A DNA stretch of 64,000 bases from Atopsyche davidsoni. Its lineage: Eukaryota; Arthropoda; Insecta; Trichoptera; Hydrobiosidae. The notes beneath the pieces were generated by a model that searched no databases, was not told the DNA's origin, and saw only the letters and a list, made by a program, of their open reading frames with translations. Positions 1 through 11,718 of the stretch are shown one piece after another. Both the position numbers and the translations under genes were made by a program. Where the stretch lies: the NCBI GenBank assembly GCA_022113835.1, contig JAILWY010000001.1:10842501-10906500 (forward strand). The letters run 5' to 3'. The stretch's first letter is position 1. Each line of letters begins with the position of its first letter.

Positions 1-190
1 TTGCCAGTTAGGCTATCGACTCGGCGCGATGGATTGCCTTGCGTCGCTGACAGGAGCCGATCGCTTGCACCGAGTACCACCCAAGGATGCGCCGCAATGC
101 GAATTCCAGTCCTGTGGCACAGGCCAGCTCTCGCGAGGCTCTCTCAAACTTTACTCCTTTCCTGTACCCGCAGGACTGCATAGAGTGTAC
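1..190. other. GC-richer block at left edge
   Basis: A patch of mixed composition cut by the window edge. It is much richer in G and C than the DNA that follows. Two overlapping open frames cross it, but neither has a recognisable motif, and neither has a start context or splice boundary that stands out. It is most simply one more GC-richer block of the kind spaced through the window. An exon that continues outside the window cannot be excluded. Confidence 0.35.
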
Positions 191-3100
191 TGTAAGATTT
201 ATGCTTTTATTTATTTACCGGTGTTTTTATAGCAGTTGTAAGGTACGAGTATAAATAATCCTTGATTGTGAATATTTTGTTGCAAAGCGTAAAATGTACG
301 CATTCCAAAGTGTTAATTATGTATATATATATTTAATCTTTTGCATGTGTAATAAAGTAAAACTTTTATCAAAGATAGTATTTATTGCTTTATATAGTTG
401 GATATAAAAAAAAAAATTTTCGTCAATATCAATCTTAATATATGGAGTCATTAAAATCCTATTAAAAGTTTTATGTACTATTAAGCGATACTTGCAATGT
501 ATTTTCACGCCTTCTTCTCAACCTGCATTCAGTAATATTTATATATCATCTTGGGATTCGCCTGAATAATCACTCACTGCTGAGGCGAAGAATCAATCAG
601 TCAAACGCCGTATGCATGCCATATTTTTCCAGTTCTAATTCAATTGCTCATGACAAATAAAAAATAACTTTTAAACTTTTGCATAAAAAAATATGAAACC
701 ATATAATTGTTTTAATGGTGATATTTACGCCGTATCAGTCTTAACTTATGTTAGTTGTCATTTATTCCAGGTCTTCAAATGCCTCTCCTCAGAGAAGGCT
801 AGTGACCATCTCATTGAACATATGTTTATCCTGAGCCAATTTTACCAATTTGGCTGTACTCACGACATTCAGTCAATTTGAATCGATGATAGCTTTCTTC
901 TTCCAGTACTTTTTTTATATGGCCAATCAGCTTCAGTCACATTTGGTGTTTTTGAAAACAAGGCCAAAATAGGATACCTTACACTTTATTACTCTCGTCG
1001 GGTATTCTCTTTCTTTGCACATTCTGTTTTAAAGATTTTCTTATAAAACCACACTTCATACGTCATATTTTTTTCGATTGTCGCTGTCGTCAGTCCATAT
1101 ATATATAAAAAATCTAAGCATATATAAACTAGAACTAAATATTAAAAAGTTTAAACAATATTATTGAGAATTATTTTTTATTAAAATGCTCAATGAGATG
1201 CAATGCTCGTGTAGCTTGTATAAGCCTCCGGTAAGCAAGTTGTGCGGCTCGACTCAGCTCGTTGCAGGCGTATGTGCAGGAGCGCTGCTCTACGCGGGCG
1301 CTTGAATGACGTCTCCGTTCATTCTAAAACTACTCGAAATCAGGTTATACTCGTTTAAAATGTTAAATAAAATATGTCCAACCGTTTCTCCGGCGTACAA
1401 TGGTTGTACTGATGTACGCACCGCCGCCGGGGCAGGGCAAAAAGCGCGCTGCTGCTACCTGCGAGTGTGCGACAGGAGATACGCCCATTGTTTGTACTCC
1501 ATAAGAGAGATATGGCTACAATTAAATATTTATAACACTACCTAAAATTTTGACTAATTATCTAATAATTCCTAATTCATTTAGCATTAGGTGCTTGCTC
1601 GTGTATTTTATGTCACATCGAAGTTGCTAAGTATTTTCAGACTTTGAAACACTTTGATCATTTTAAGATATTAAATGATAATTGATTTTTTTTATTCGTA
1701 TTTTATTGCCACTCACTATATTGTTTAAAATTATTCGTCGATAGAGCATATCTTTTTAGTTGATAAAATCAGAGACTGATTCAAACATACCTAGATGTGG
1801 CATCTTCTGTCAATGGAAAGGCGGACAGGGCAGTGTTTCTATGAATGTATTAAGTACCGGACGACCTTTAATTGTTCATTGTCTAGTGAGATATTTTTAT
1901 ACTGGTGCATTTTTATTCCTTCGGTTGCATTGGAAATGTCTTTTTCATCCTTCTACTTTAAAACAAATTCAGCAGTTTTTTTTGAGAAATGTTGGTTCAG
2001 TAATTTTTTATCATTCGATTATATGTTATTCTTAAGAGAAATCTTTTTTTTTAGAGATTGTACGATATTTGTCACTACTAAAACATTGGATATTCAGAAT
2101 TTTTAAGGGATTTAAAAGTACAGTTTATCAAAATCAATAAGATGGGTCTGTTGTTTGTGGTCGCGATTTGCTTATATTCAAAAAGTAATCTTCATTAATG
2201 ATCAAAGATCAAATATTATTTATTATTATTATATTAATTCTGTAATAACTACAGCATATAATTTTTAATTATTGCTAACATGTATGTGACCGTATTTAAA
2301 TCATTATCTAGATATAAAAAGTACTGTTGAGATACGTTCGTATTTTTATTATCTTACAAAACATGCAGTGAAAATATCATGTCAGAGATAATATGAGTTT
2401 TTTATCGTGTATTTTTAAAAGTTTTTTTTATTTATATTATATTAAATTTATATATGTAGTGTTGAGTTGTATTAAGAATCTAAAATCATTTTATTTAATC
2501 TGATAAGCAGTTATACTGAAGAAACGTCCAGGTAAAACATCTTTCATGTCGTACAATGAAGATTTCTATACATTCACTTTTTATCTTCATAAAAATTCTA
2601 AAAGCCAAGAAGTTTCATTTTTGCCGGGCTGAATAGCTTCAAAGCTCGCAAACAAAAAACGTATACAAAATTAGCCAACGTCTCCTGCGCATACAAAGGT
2701 ACGGATAACGTCTTAGAGATTCAAAGGAAGAGGGTCAATGTTTGGCCGACGTGAATGCACCAAGATGAGCATGCATCTAATTAAAAGAACAGAACAACCC
2801 CTGCAAGAACTACCCCTGTGATACAAACCGGTTTCGATTTTCCGTTGGTTCAGTTACAGAAGAATCATCTGAGTAAGGTGACTGATGACGAAAAGAATCA
2901 GACTTTATTGTCGCTCACTTGAATGTACAGGTAGAATTTTATATATTTGTTATAAATAAATAATTTGTATTTTAATAAGACTTATGTTTGTTATATTATA
3001 TTTATACACAGGCAATATTTCGCCGTTAAAAATACGAACTGATACAATGTGAACACATTTGATAACGTAACATACTTAATTAAAATAAATAAAAAGTTGA

Positions 3101-3600
3101 AAGCAGGGCTTGGCGTCCATACAATGCTAATGAAAGTTTCATGACAGCGTTGTTGCTGCCGCCATTCAGTATTTCAAATATGTTTCAGCTCTTGGCACAC
3201 GGACGATTTTTGGATTTTTTTATTTGTCACTTGTTGAACCTTAAAGTATGACGTCTCACTTATTATCGCAGCAGTGAAAGCCAGGCTCTGCAACATGTTT
3301 TTTTAGAGTGAATTTAACTCTTTCGATCGACCACTCCCTTGGCGTTTTAACAACGCGGAAATATTTTTTTCCTGGCACGGCAACAAGCAAGCCAACCGGT
3401 GTTATTTAGGGTGTTATATATCTAAAGTACTAATAAATTTCAGCGTACTAAAAATTAAACCTTCGGCGTTGCGGTTTTATAATAATCTACCCACCTGCAA
3501 ATTCAATCTTAATTAACCTGCTTTAGTATAGGAAGAAATGTCGGCTTGTGATATTAATAAATAACGCACCATAAATATATGTATACGTACATATATATTC

Positions 3601-3603
<3 letters not shown>
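191..3603. other. AT-rich non-coding stretch with a GC-richer block at about 1200-1520
   Basis: No gene is visible. The stretch is AT-rich with homopolymer runs. A GC-richer island at about 1200-1520 contains several GCGC and GCTGC words and a 79-codon frame with no family resemblance. Between about 780 and 1092 the minus strand shows short lysine- and glutamate-rich frames broken by stops, which could be an old coding relic but match nothing I recognise. A second, milder GC rise lies at about 2640-2900. Confidence 0.5.

Positions 3604-3667
<64 letters not shown>
3604..3667. repeat. (TA)n microsatellite
   Basis: An uninterrupted TA dinucleotide run of about 64 bp. The open frame reading isoleucine-tyrosine alternation through it is an artefact of the repeat. 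Confidence 0.97.
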
Positions 3668-3672
<5 letters not shown>

Positions 3673-4372
3673 TACTGTCTTTTGTTTCAAACACACAAGG
3701 ATGGGCGTCCATCGTCAGCCCTGCTAGAGTCGTGTGTAATCAAAATTCTTTTCTGGAATTTTACTTCCTTGCAAAACAGGTCAGGGATCGTGCTGGTCAG
3801 GAGACATTCTCCCGAAGAGTCAGCTGCTTACTGAATCGGTTCATAATTTGAGCTCCGCGGCATGCGCCAAACGAAGTCGGCCCTGCACACCAATAATCAT
3901 TTCCAATTGAATGCTATGTACAACTTTTTAAGCTCAAAACTTCCATATTAATTGGCACTGTGCTGAGTTATTTTAAAGACACAAGCATGTTTTTTGTAAT
4001 ATTTATACTGCAAATTCGGGGAAGTGCACCAATTCGCTACAATCTGTGTTTATCGTCAACTGTGCGTAGATCGTACACATCTCATGTATTAATAGTGAAG
4101 TAAAAATCGGACTATCTGTATTAAGCACAACAGTCTTAAATTGATCGCCATAATAATCTTGATATAAGAAATATTAAAAGAAATATTCACCTGTAAAATT
4201 CTTTACTCTGGTAGACACTAAACTAGAAGGTGTATTGCCTATTTTGAATGGTAAATTGTTAAGAAGAAGTCAAATCGCGATATTAATCACCAGACTATTA
4301 AATCAAATTATTTGTGTTTCTATTTTGGTGTTTTTTCTGATAAATGTTATCATGACTTTTTTTTGTTTGCAG
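3668..4372. other. Non-coding stretch upstream of exon-like signal
   Basis: Mostly AT-rich. A modest GC-richer patch lies at about 3690-3890 with no recognisable product. The last 20 bases form a pyrimidine tract ending in TTTGCAG, a good 3' splice-site sequence (AG at 4371-4372). Confidence 0.4.
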
Positions 4373-4401
4373 GTTGTCTCAACATCAGCTACCCTTCTCA
4401 G
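4373..4401 (+). other. Candidate 29-nt microexon or recursive splice site
   Basis: A run of Ts followed by TTTGCAG ends at 4372, and a perfect donor GTAAGT starts at 4402, leaving a 29-nt segment. All three plus-strand frames through the segment are open. One reads CLNISYPSQ after a split first codon, which I cannot assign to a protein. The segment itself ends CCCTTCTCAG directly against GTAAGT, the layout of a zero-length recursive splice site as known from long insect introns. Both signals could occur by chance in 64 kb of T-rich DNA. No linked exon is proven. Confidence 0.3.
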
Positions 4402-5079
4402 GTAAGTTATCAAATATACTTTTTTACAGTACAGGATATATTTGTATAAATAGTGTAACAGGTTGAAAAGATCTGTGGTTTATATAATATAAAAATCAAT
4501 AAGGAAAAGTCGAACACCGCAGCACGCGACTCCAGTTTTCGGTTGTTTTTTTTATTTCTGTATCTGATGAAATATTTCATTTAAGTGGCCTTTAAATGAA
4601 GGTTTTAATTTCATTTCCAGTAAAAAAAAAAAAATTTTTCTTATTAAATCACCCAATATACGTACGTATTTATATTTTATTAGAACTTTTTTTTTTATTT
4701 CAAATATACTTACCAATGATAGGTGGTGTGATCTTTACACATTTGTATTAATTTCGGCGTCGGAGAACATAATGTTTTAACCCTAAAACCATTAATAAAA
4801 ATATATAACTTGAAATGAAAAATTGAAGAGAAAGTTTACGTTTAAACGGAATTCGCACCAGTGGCAGGAAGTCAGAAGTACAGTCAAATTAATAAGGTTA
4901 GCGCAGGAAAAGTATACGTTCAGTGAAATTGTCACCAACTTCCTCTGAAGAGAGACACTTAAAGAAGAACTTACCAATAAACGAATTAAACATTTGAATT
5001 ATGTTGAGCCGTTTTTAAATTATAATTTAAAGAAAGATCTCAATTATAAATGAGTTAATTTTAATAATCTTGTTCACAG

Positions 5080-5181
5080 TGCCATAATGATTGTGAGAAG
5101 AATCGAGATTCTCCTCAGTACGAAGCGGCGCGAAACTATCTGCGAGTAATTAATTATGCGTTTAAACAGTCGGATTGTTAA
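5080..5181 (+). other. Candidate exon with 33 open codons and stop
   Basis: The sequence TTGTTCACAG gives a plausible acceptor ending at 5079. From 5080 a frame of 33 codons runs to TAA at 5179-5181. It reads CHNDCEKNRDSPQYEAAR and onward, with a polar composition and three cysteines. A possible donor, CGA|GTAATT, lies at 5146, so the piece could instead be a 66-nt internal exon. It is GC-richer than its surroundings and lies about 0.7 kb downstream of the exon-like segment at 4373. I recognise no domain. A chance open frame in a conserved non-coding block is the main alternative. Confidence 0.22.
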
Positions 5182-5189
5182 TGACGTCA
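5182..5189. promoter_or_regulatory. CRE palindrome TGACGTCA
   Basis: A perfect 8-bp cAMP-response/bZIP palindrome just after the candidate exon's stop. The same word occurs at 6754-6761 and 53401-53408. Three copies in 64 kb of AT-rich DNA is somewhat more than expected by chance, but binding is inferred from the word alone. Confidence 0.3.
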
Positions 5190-7105
5190 CATAAACCTCA
5201 GATCACAACATTGTCGATCCGTATCTTTTAATATAAAACTTTAAAATCCCAGCCGTCGCTTGATCCGCCGTACTAGGTAAGCCTTTCCTTTATGAATATT
5301 GTTCAAAGATTAAAAAGACGATGCGTTCATTATTGCAGATTTTGTAACGGCTTATTAATACTGCCATGTTTTAAAATATACAATAATTAGTCCAGAAAGT
5401 ATCTCGTGCTCTGCTCAATTACGCCACTACGGACACAATATCAATAATGATTTTTTTAATAATAATTATATACTTATAAATAAGTAAACAAAAGTATTTT
5501 TTAAACATCTTTTTGTAAAACCAATGATTATCATTATATATTTTTAATATATCCGCGCACTTCATCCATAATATTTTATGCGTATACAATATTTTAGGTT
5601 ATCATGTCTCACCTGAAACGACAGGAAAAATCAATGAATTTATTTTTAGGACACCATAGCGACGCGACATTACCAAATTAGCCATTGCACCAATGTGACT
5701 GAGTGATAATGTAACTTGTTATACGCAAGTACGGATTTATTTGTTGATACTAGCACTAGCGACAACTAGATGTTGTGAAAAACTTTTCATGTATTATTCT
5801 AATCGTTTCATATGTGAATTAGTTGCTTTATTAGAAAAATCAAAACAACCGCCCTGAGATGGTATGGAATAAATAAAAGATGAGTAGCAGTAAAGTAAGA
5901 GCTTGAAGTGATGCTCCTTACATAGCTCCTGACTTTCCGTCTAATGTCTTAAGCCATGCACTATAGCTAATCAGTGTTAATTACGATTTAATGGTGATAT
6001 ATATTGCTTTTAATTTTATTTTATGAACGTTTAAAACCGGCTTTGATGAGACAAAGAAATCACATAAACATTATTAAAATACGTTAAAATAAGGTAAGAG
6101 TAATTGAGTATCTCTAATGACTATTAAAAATACTATTGACAGTTATTAATTTTAATATATAAAAAGATGGGCAGTAATATCGGACTCCTGCTACTCTTTC
6201 ACGATATCATACCATTACTTTATCAAGCGTCTATTTTCCAGCTGTAAAAGCATGCATAAAGTTTAATCTTTATAAGCAGCAATATGCTTCAGCAACTAAA
6301 TTAAACGCAGCATCTTAATTTTAGCGAGTATCATTAAAAGTCAATATCAATTAAAAATCCCAGCGAGACGCCACCGCTCGCTGCCATCAAACTGTTATCG
6401 GCCGCACCAACACAACTGCGGCCGGGCCGCATAAGCCGCGGGCCGCAGACCACCTCGGCGGTGTCATCGCGCGTCACAACACTCCGCTGAGCACCTCCGT
6501 GATTTGCAACGACTGGTACTCCGAATTGCAGTTACTACCCCCGGCAATTAATACTATCACTTCGTCCACGACAAATGGGTTAACCCGTAATACTCCGCAC
6601 CAATACTCGTTTTGTGACGTTCTCCCAAACTCTACAAAGATCTAAACCTAGGAGGCTAGAGATCGCACTCAAGACTTTGTCGATTTCTAGTGAAGCTAAG
6701 AAATGACTAAACCCCTTAGAGTAAAACAATAACTAATGACTGCTTTGAAGAGGTGACGTCAAACCTGACCTATCCCAAGGTTAAAACCGACTATAACTCT
6801 TAAAAGTAATTGAAGTTTTCAGACTTATTTGTTATAAATTTCCTTAGCAATCTCGTGAGGTTAAAGTAGAAAGGATAGATTGGTGACAGACCCCCCCCCC
6901 CTCCCCCTAACTACGATTAATCGCCACCTCGAATATCACGGGTTTTGATATTCACCACCCCTAAGACCCTCTTAAATCAAGTCCAACTTAAGGTTGAATT
7001 GACCCAATAGTTCATCACAGTTTGTTAACAAAAGTTGCGTCTCTGTTACTCCAAATATATTCCAACATAAAATACTCCATAGTTAATCACTATACCTATA
7101 TACTA
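5190..7105. other. Non-coding stretch with GC-rich block at about 6355-6640
   Basis: AT-rich except for a block at about 6355-6640 rich in GGCCGC, CCGCGG and CGCGCG words. A homopolymeric C run lies at 6891-6901, with five more C after one T. No open frame over 60 codons occurs here. A CRE palindrome is at 6754-6761. Confidence 0.5.
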
Positions 7106-7306
7106 TTACTAATATGATTAGGCACATTAGTTTACACATAGAAGATGGTTAAAGAAATTCTCAGAAAAATATCATCGTGATTTGTTTGGGATTTGAATCC
7201 ACATCCCCTGGCTTACGTGGCCGGTGTACTGACCCTTGTACGAACGAATCACATCCATTAATCGAGAATTTTTAACAATCATACTCTACATATGAACCAA
7301 TGTGCC
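7106..7306 (+). mobile_element. tRNA-like inverted-repeat element, copy 1
   Basis: The left end TTACTAATATGATTAGGCAC is shared with copies at 41713 and 63483. The right side ends in a degenerate inverted counterpart, ACCAATGTGCC. From left to right it has a terminal repeat of about 40 bp, a linker containing AGAAAAATATCATC, a 76-nt tRNA-like module read on the minus strand (7177-7252), then an ATTAATCGAGAATTTTTAAC segment and the right arm. It aligns almost base for base with copy 4 over its whole length. There is no coding capacity, so it must have been mobilised by proteins encoded elsewhere. Confidence 0.75.
7177..7252 (-). pseudogene. tRNA-like module (D-arm resembling tRNA-Asp)
   Basis: Read on the minus strand the 76 nt start GTGATTC and end AAATCAC, which pair at six of seven acceptor positions. 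A D-arm follows with stem GTAC/GTAC and an eight-nt loop containing GGG. The T-arm region contains GGATTCAAATCC, close to the internal B-box of tRNA genes. The anticodon stem is imperfect, so no amino-acid identity can be trusted. The D-arm most resembles tRNA-Asp. Two extra nucleotides lie between acceptor and D-stem. It is a decayed tRNA or the head of a tRNA-derived SINE and is unlikely to be functional. Confidence 0.55.
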
Positions 7307-10300
7307 CAGGCCAACCAATACACAACCACTTACAATTATGTATATACAATACATAATTGTAATTGCTAATAAAAAGCAAATAGCTGGGAGATAACTACAA
7401 TTTTATTTGTAATTATATATATTTGGCTAATTATTTTTACACAGTATATTTGTTGTAAGAGCATAGCGATAAATTTATCTACTAAAACTTAACCAAGAGC
7501 TTCTTTGTGTGAAGTTTATTATTAAATGCTTGGTAATTTTTCAATATTCACTCATACAGGCATTACTATTTAGGTATCGGAAACCAATATTGCCCTTCAA
7601 TGTGATTTACTGTAGTGAAAATTGAGAAAGCGATTTTATTTTCAGAATGAAATAAAAAATACACTAAGGCAGTCACTGCGAACTGACAAAAGCAGTTTAC
7701 TCACGAACAATTGCTCCGGTTAATGTTAAAATATATGTATGTACAATCATATTTGCTATTACATTTCATTACATATAGTAAACTTAACGACGCATTTGCA
7801 AAAATATAAAAAACTACGTACTTAAACCACTTATTTGAAGATTTTTGTAAGTATTGGACGTTAAAGTATTTTTTTGAATATTCTCAATTTAATAAACTAT
7901 ACACTCATTATTAAATGTTCATATCTTATTAGGTTAATAGTACTACTAAAAAATATCTTATCCGTTAATTTATTTTTAGAATGATCTAGTATTTGTTATA
8001 TTATATTACAGCAATGTATGGTAAAATTATTATATTTATTTATATCAAAGACAAGGCCTGGTAATAAGAATGGCTTAGCGCAGGCACGGAGGTCCCAGTC
8101 TCGCTTGCGCTACAAGAACTCAACTTAATAAAATTATGTAAATACCAGTCTTTTAATTATTTTTAAATTGACTGTCATGACTTTAATGTTTTGATATCGA
8201 CTGAATGCAAAACGCAAAAAATGTTAATTTAAATTTTATTATTTTAATGAACATTTTAAATTATACTTTCAAGATAGTATCTTCAATCGTACAATCTTTT
8301 AACATTTCCACCATCGTTTGAATGCTGATTACATTGATAATATCATAGATTCGCTAAAACTTGGAAAAACAATTAAATAACAAAAATATCTAAATAAAAC
8401 CTTTTTTGTAAATTTTTAAATAAAAATATCCATCGATACATCTAACGATCCACGCATAAATGGCCAAAATTTCACAAAAAATAGTAAAAAAATCACAACA
8501 TTCAATACGTATGCGAATATCACTATTAATAATATTAATCCCATACTTCGTTAAAATTTTATAATGTTACTAATATGAAAAGCTTAATACACAAAATATA
8601 AAAGCTATCAGTGCATTTAATTACGTAGTTAATGAATCCGTTTGGGAAAAAGAGCTTTGAGAATTATATTTCTCGTGAAGAAATAGCCGCTTTATATTTA
8701 TTTCGATTTCAAACAAAGCCTTAAACAATAATTAAGCCGCAATAGTCGTAAATAAAAAGCTCATTATCCTCCTCGTCAGCGGAAACTTTTGCGTATTTAT
8801 GTTCATTCGCTCCTTTCTTCCCGGTTCGCTCTTTAGGTGCTTATTTTATACCTTCATTTCCATAACGATAAACTTCCATGTGCCTCCACTGAACGGTGAT
8901 ACCTCCGCCAAGCTGTTCGGTATCACTCAGTTTTAATTGACTACCCGAGAGCCTTCATGAATTGAGGAGTAACGTCCTTTAAGGACTTCCTCGTCTCCAG
9001 TTTTTGCCGTCCTCTCCCGCCGCATAACTTCCTGGAATACCCACTTGGCCTGGATAACGAAGTTGCTCTGGATATTTGAAATTCTCTTTTTCCCATTATT
9101 GTTACTTATAGCTTTGTGGAGCTCAAAAAAATATGACGTGAGCCACAAATAATTTCGTCACTTTTTGGCGTATTTTTTAGGTTTTTTCCGTTATCAAACA
9201 TTGAATTTGATAACTTTTTTGTTCCGGGATTATATGTCTAAAGTTGTTAATTAATATCCTTCATTAATTTTAAATCTAATTTCACAAATTTTAAATTATC
9301 TGTATACGGAGTTATAAACAAATTAAAACTTTGAATTCATCAGAATTAAAATCTTTTTTAAATTTATTATCAAAGTAAAGTGATGAAAACGAAAGGCCCT
9401 AAAATGACCCTAAATAGTAATATAGCAGCAATTAATTATTGATTCTTTAAAATAAATCGCAGAAAAACACAAATTCTAGACTCTGTTACTAATATATTTA
9501 CGTCGCCTTCAAGCTTTCAATCTATATGATTTGGGTTGTGAATTGGCAGTTATTTTATTTTTCAAGCAACGATTTTATTGCATCTTTACGGAATTTGGGT
9601 CTAAGTAAAGTCTATAACGGTTAAATGGTGAGCGCAAGAGCTTTTCATTGACTCATGAATAGTCCCTTTGCGGTAAATTTTAAAACGTATCATTTTAAAG
9701 GACAAAAATTGACGCATTCACTTATATTTTTATGCTTTTTTTTTCATTTAATTAAAACCATTAAAATCTATACTTGAAAAGTTTTATTGTTCCCAATTCT
9801 AACGATAAATGCGTGAGAATTTAAATGTAGAAATGTAACAAGGTTGTGGTTAGTCGGTAACAAGGTCTTATGTGGTTGGTTTTATCTTCTTCTACATGTT
9901 TCTTTACAGTCCTTAGATAAGATAAGACAACTAGTCTAATTCAATTGGATTCAAATCGTACAACTGTTACGAAAAACGCACGTGGTAAGATAAGAAAGAA
10001 CCGAAATCCACATAATATATATATATTTAATATATCTTTTTTATACATTGTATGATATTTTGGGTAGTTAGTTTATACAAGGAACGACGAGAAAAATACT
10101 CAATATGAACCCAAATCACCTAATTTATTTTACTAAGCATTAACAATAATTATTTGAGAACAAAATACACAAACTAAATCACTTTAAAAATATAACAAAT
10201 ATCTTTATTTAAAGTCATTTGTGTTTTTTTTACGTTTTCAAAATAGAACCTTATTTAACTTTCTTTTTTTTTGTCTCTCTCGTATATGTATATATATATA

Positions 10301-10840
10301 TATATATCTATATATATCAATATAAATATATTTTTTGCACATACATAAAATCTATACTGACATGGCAGCCAATAATATAAAAAAATGTAATCTATGTTGT
10401 GTTTTTTATTATTCATAAATATTACAATTTTAATAATCTAACTTGGGAATATTATTAATAAAATGACATTTGTGGTGAGTTGATTCGCAATTTTAAATTT
10501 TATTTTTGATGCAACTACAAAATAACAAAAAAAAATTGATAAACAAGAAATAATTACAATACTTGGCTATATATTGAATATCATCGTGCACCAATCGACA
10601 TGACATTGATATTTTTTTGACTATTCGTAAATAAAATATTATTCGGAGAAAAAGTACGTATATTTTTATAGATGAATAACTTTTGTGAATGTATGTATAA
10701 AAAAATGAAAAAAAAAGTTTTTTAAAAAATAATAATCATGTTACTTAGCAATCACACCGTGAGTACATACAGTATGTTACTCCTGAAAAGCGAGACACTC
10801 CCTCCATCCCTGTCGGGCTTGCAGCAGCACACATTGCACA
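7307..10840. other. AT-rich non-coding stretch with GC-richer block at about 8760-9130
   Basis: Mostly AT-rich with TA-rich runs, including a TATA microsatellite at about 10288-10318. The block at about 8760-9130 holds a 71-codon minus-strand frame ending at 8933, with a lysine/arginine/glutamate-rich stretch but no recognisable domain or convincing splice sites. I read it as a GC-richer non-coding block. Nothing else stands out. Confidence 0.45.
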
Positions 10841-10970
10841 GGTGAGACGGCGCGTTTCCGGGCCGCGGCGCCTAATTAGGCCGGCGGCAGTACATTAGCG
10901 AGGACTAAGAACCCTTATTAGAGAGCCGAGCGCGGCCGTCCCCGCTCAGTAATCACGGGGATTAACCGCT
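10841..10970. promoter_or_regulatory. GC-rich candidate regulatory block with homeodomain-type sites
   Basis: A sharply bounded GC-rich block in AT-rich DNA. It contains the 12-bp palindrome GCCTAATTAGGC at 10870-10881, whose core TAATTA is the classic homeodomain word, and GGGGATTA about 80 bp further on, the type bound by K50 homeodomains such as Bicoid or Otd. It has no open frame. Function is inferred from the motifs and the compositional boundary only. Confidence 0.35.
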
Positions 10971-11718
10971 TTGTTCTATTTTTGTGTTGCGAATCGGCTC
11001 GTTTCGATAATTCATAATATGTGTTACGTGAGGGAAAATAATCACATTTTATTGGTAATACTCCAGGCGTCGGATCTCAAAACCCGCTCTGGAAGAATTC
11101 TTGTTTTTGACTAATCTTTACGAAATAAATACGAACTTCGAAAGATTCGTCCTCAAAACCCAAGATAAGATTTTTATATTGAACTATTTGACCCAAAGCG
11201 GTTTATGGAGCTTCACAGCTTGCATTAACTAAAAATAATCGATAAATAGTCAAATTTTGACAAAAACATTGAGGATTAAATCAATTTGATTCCAAAATTA
11301 TATTTTTTGTCTAGTTAATTTTGTGAATTGCTTGAAGGTTATCGATTATTGAATTCATCCCTAGTTACAAAACCGGCGGTTATTTGGCCGCTATAGGCTT
11401 TAGGACCATCCAACCGATGTGCCCCAAACCGGTTTCATTTGAATGCCAATAATACTGAGGTCATTTTAGACCACTTAAATTAAACAATAAATAATCAAAT
11501 TTGGCTTATTTAATTAAAAAGATTTTCGACATTTCCCGTACAAAAATTTTCAACATGCGGAAGCGAATACTTTTCAAAAAAGGAACATAACATTTTCGCG
11601 TATATGCAGGCTGCCAACAAAAAAATACTGATCTTGATATTTGTTAAGATAAGTATGATGTTGCCGTTGTATAATGCAGGCTGCCACAACAACAAAAAAA
11701 AAACAACACTGAACTGTC
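10971..11718. other. Non-coding flank upstream of Helitron
   Basis: AT-rich with a small GC-richer patch at about 11370-11440. The words GCAGGCTGCCA and AACAA occur twice about 68 bp apart, at about 11606 and 11674, just before Helitron homology begins. They may belong to the element, but the 5' end of the Helitron (usually TC) could not be placed. Confidence 0.4.

Noticed and set aside
6030..6060. GGCTTTGATGAG, resembling the 3' part of miR-2
   Set aside because: The miR-2 seed region is absent and no complementary hairpin arm lies on either side.
7177..7252. Functional tRNA gene
   Set aside because: The anticodon stem is mismatched, two extra bases precede the D-stem, and the module is embedded in a repeated mobile element.
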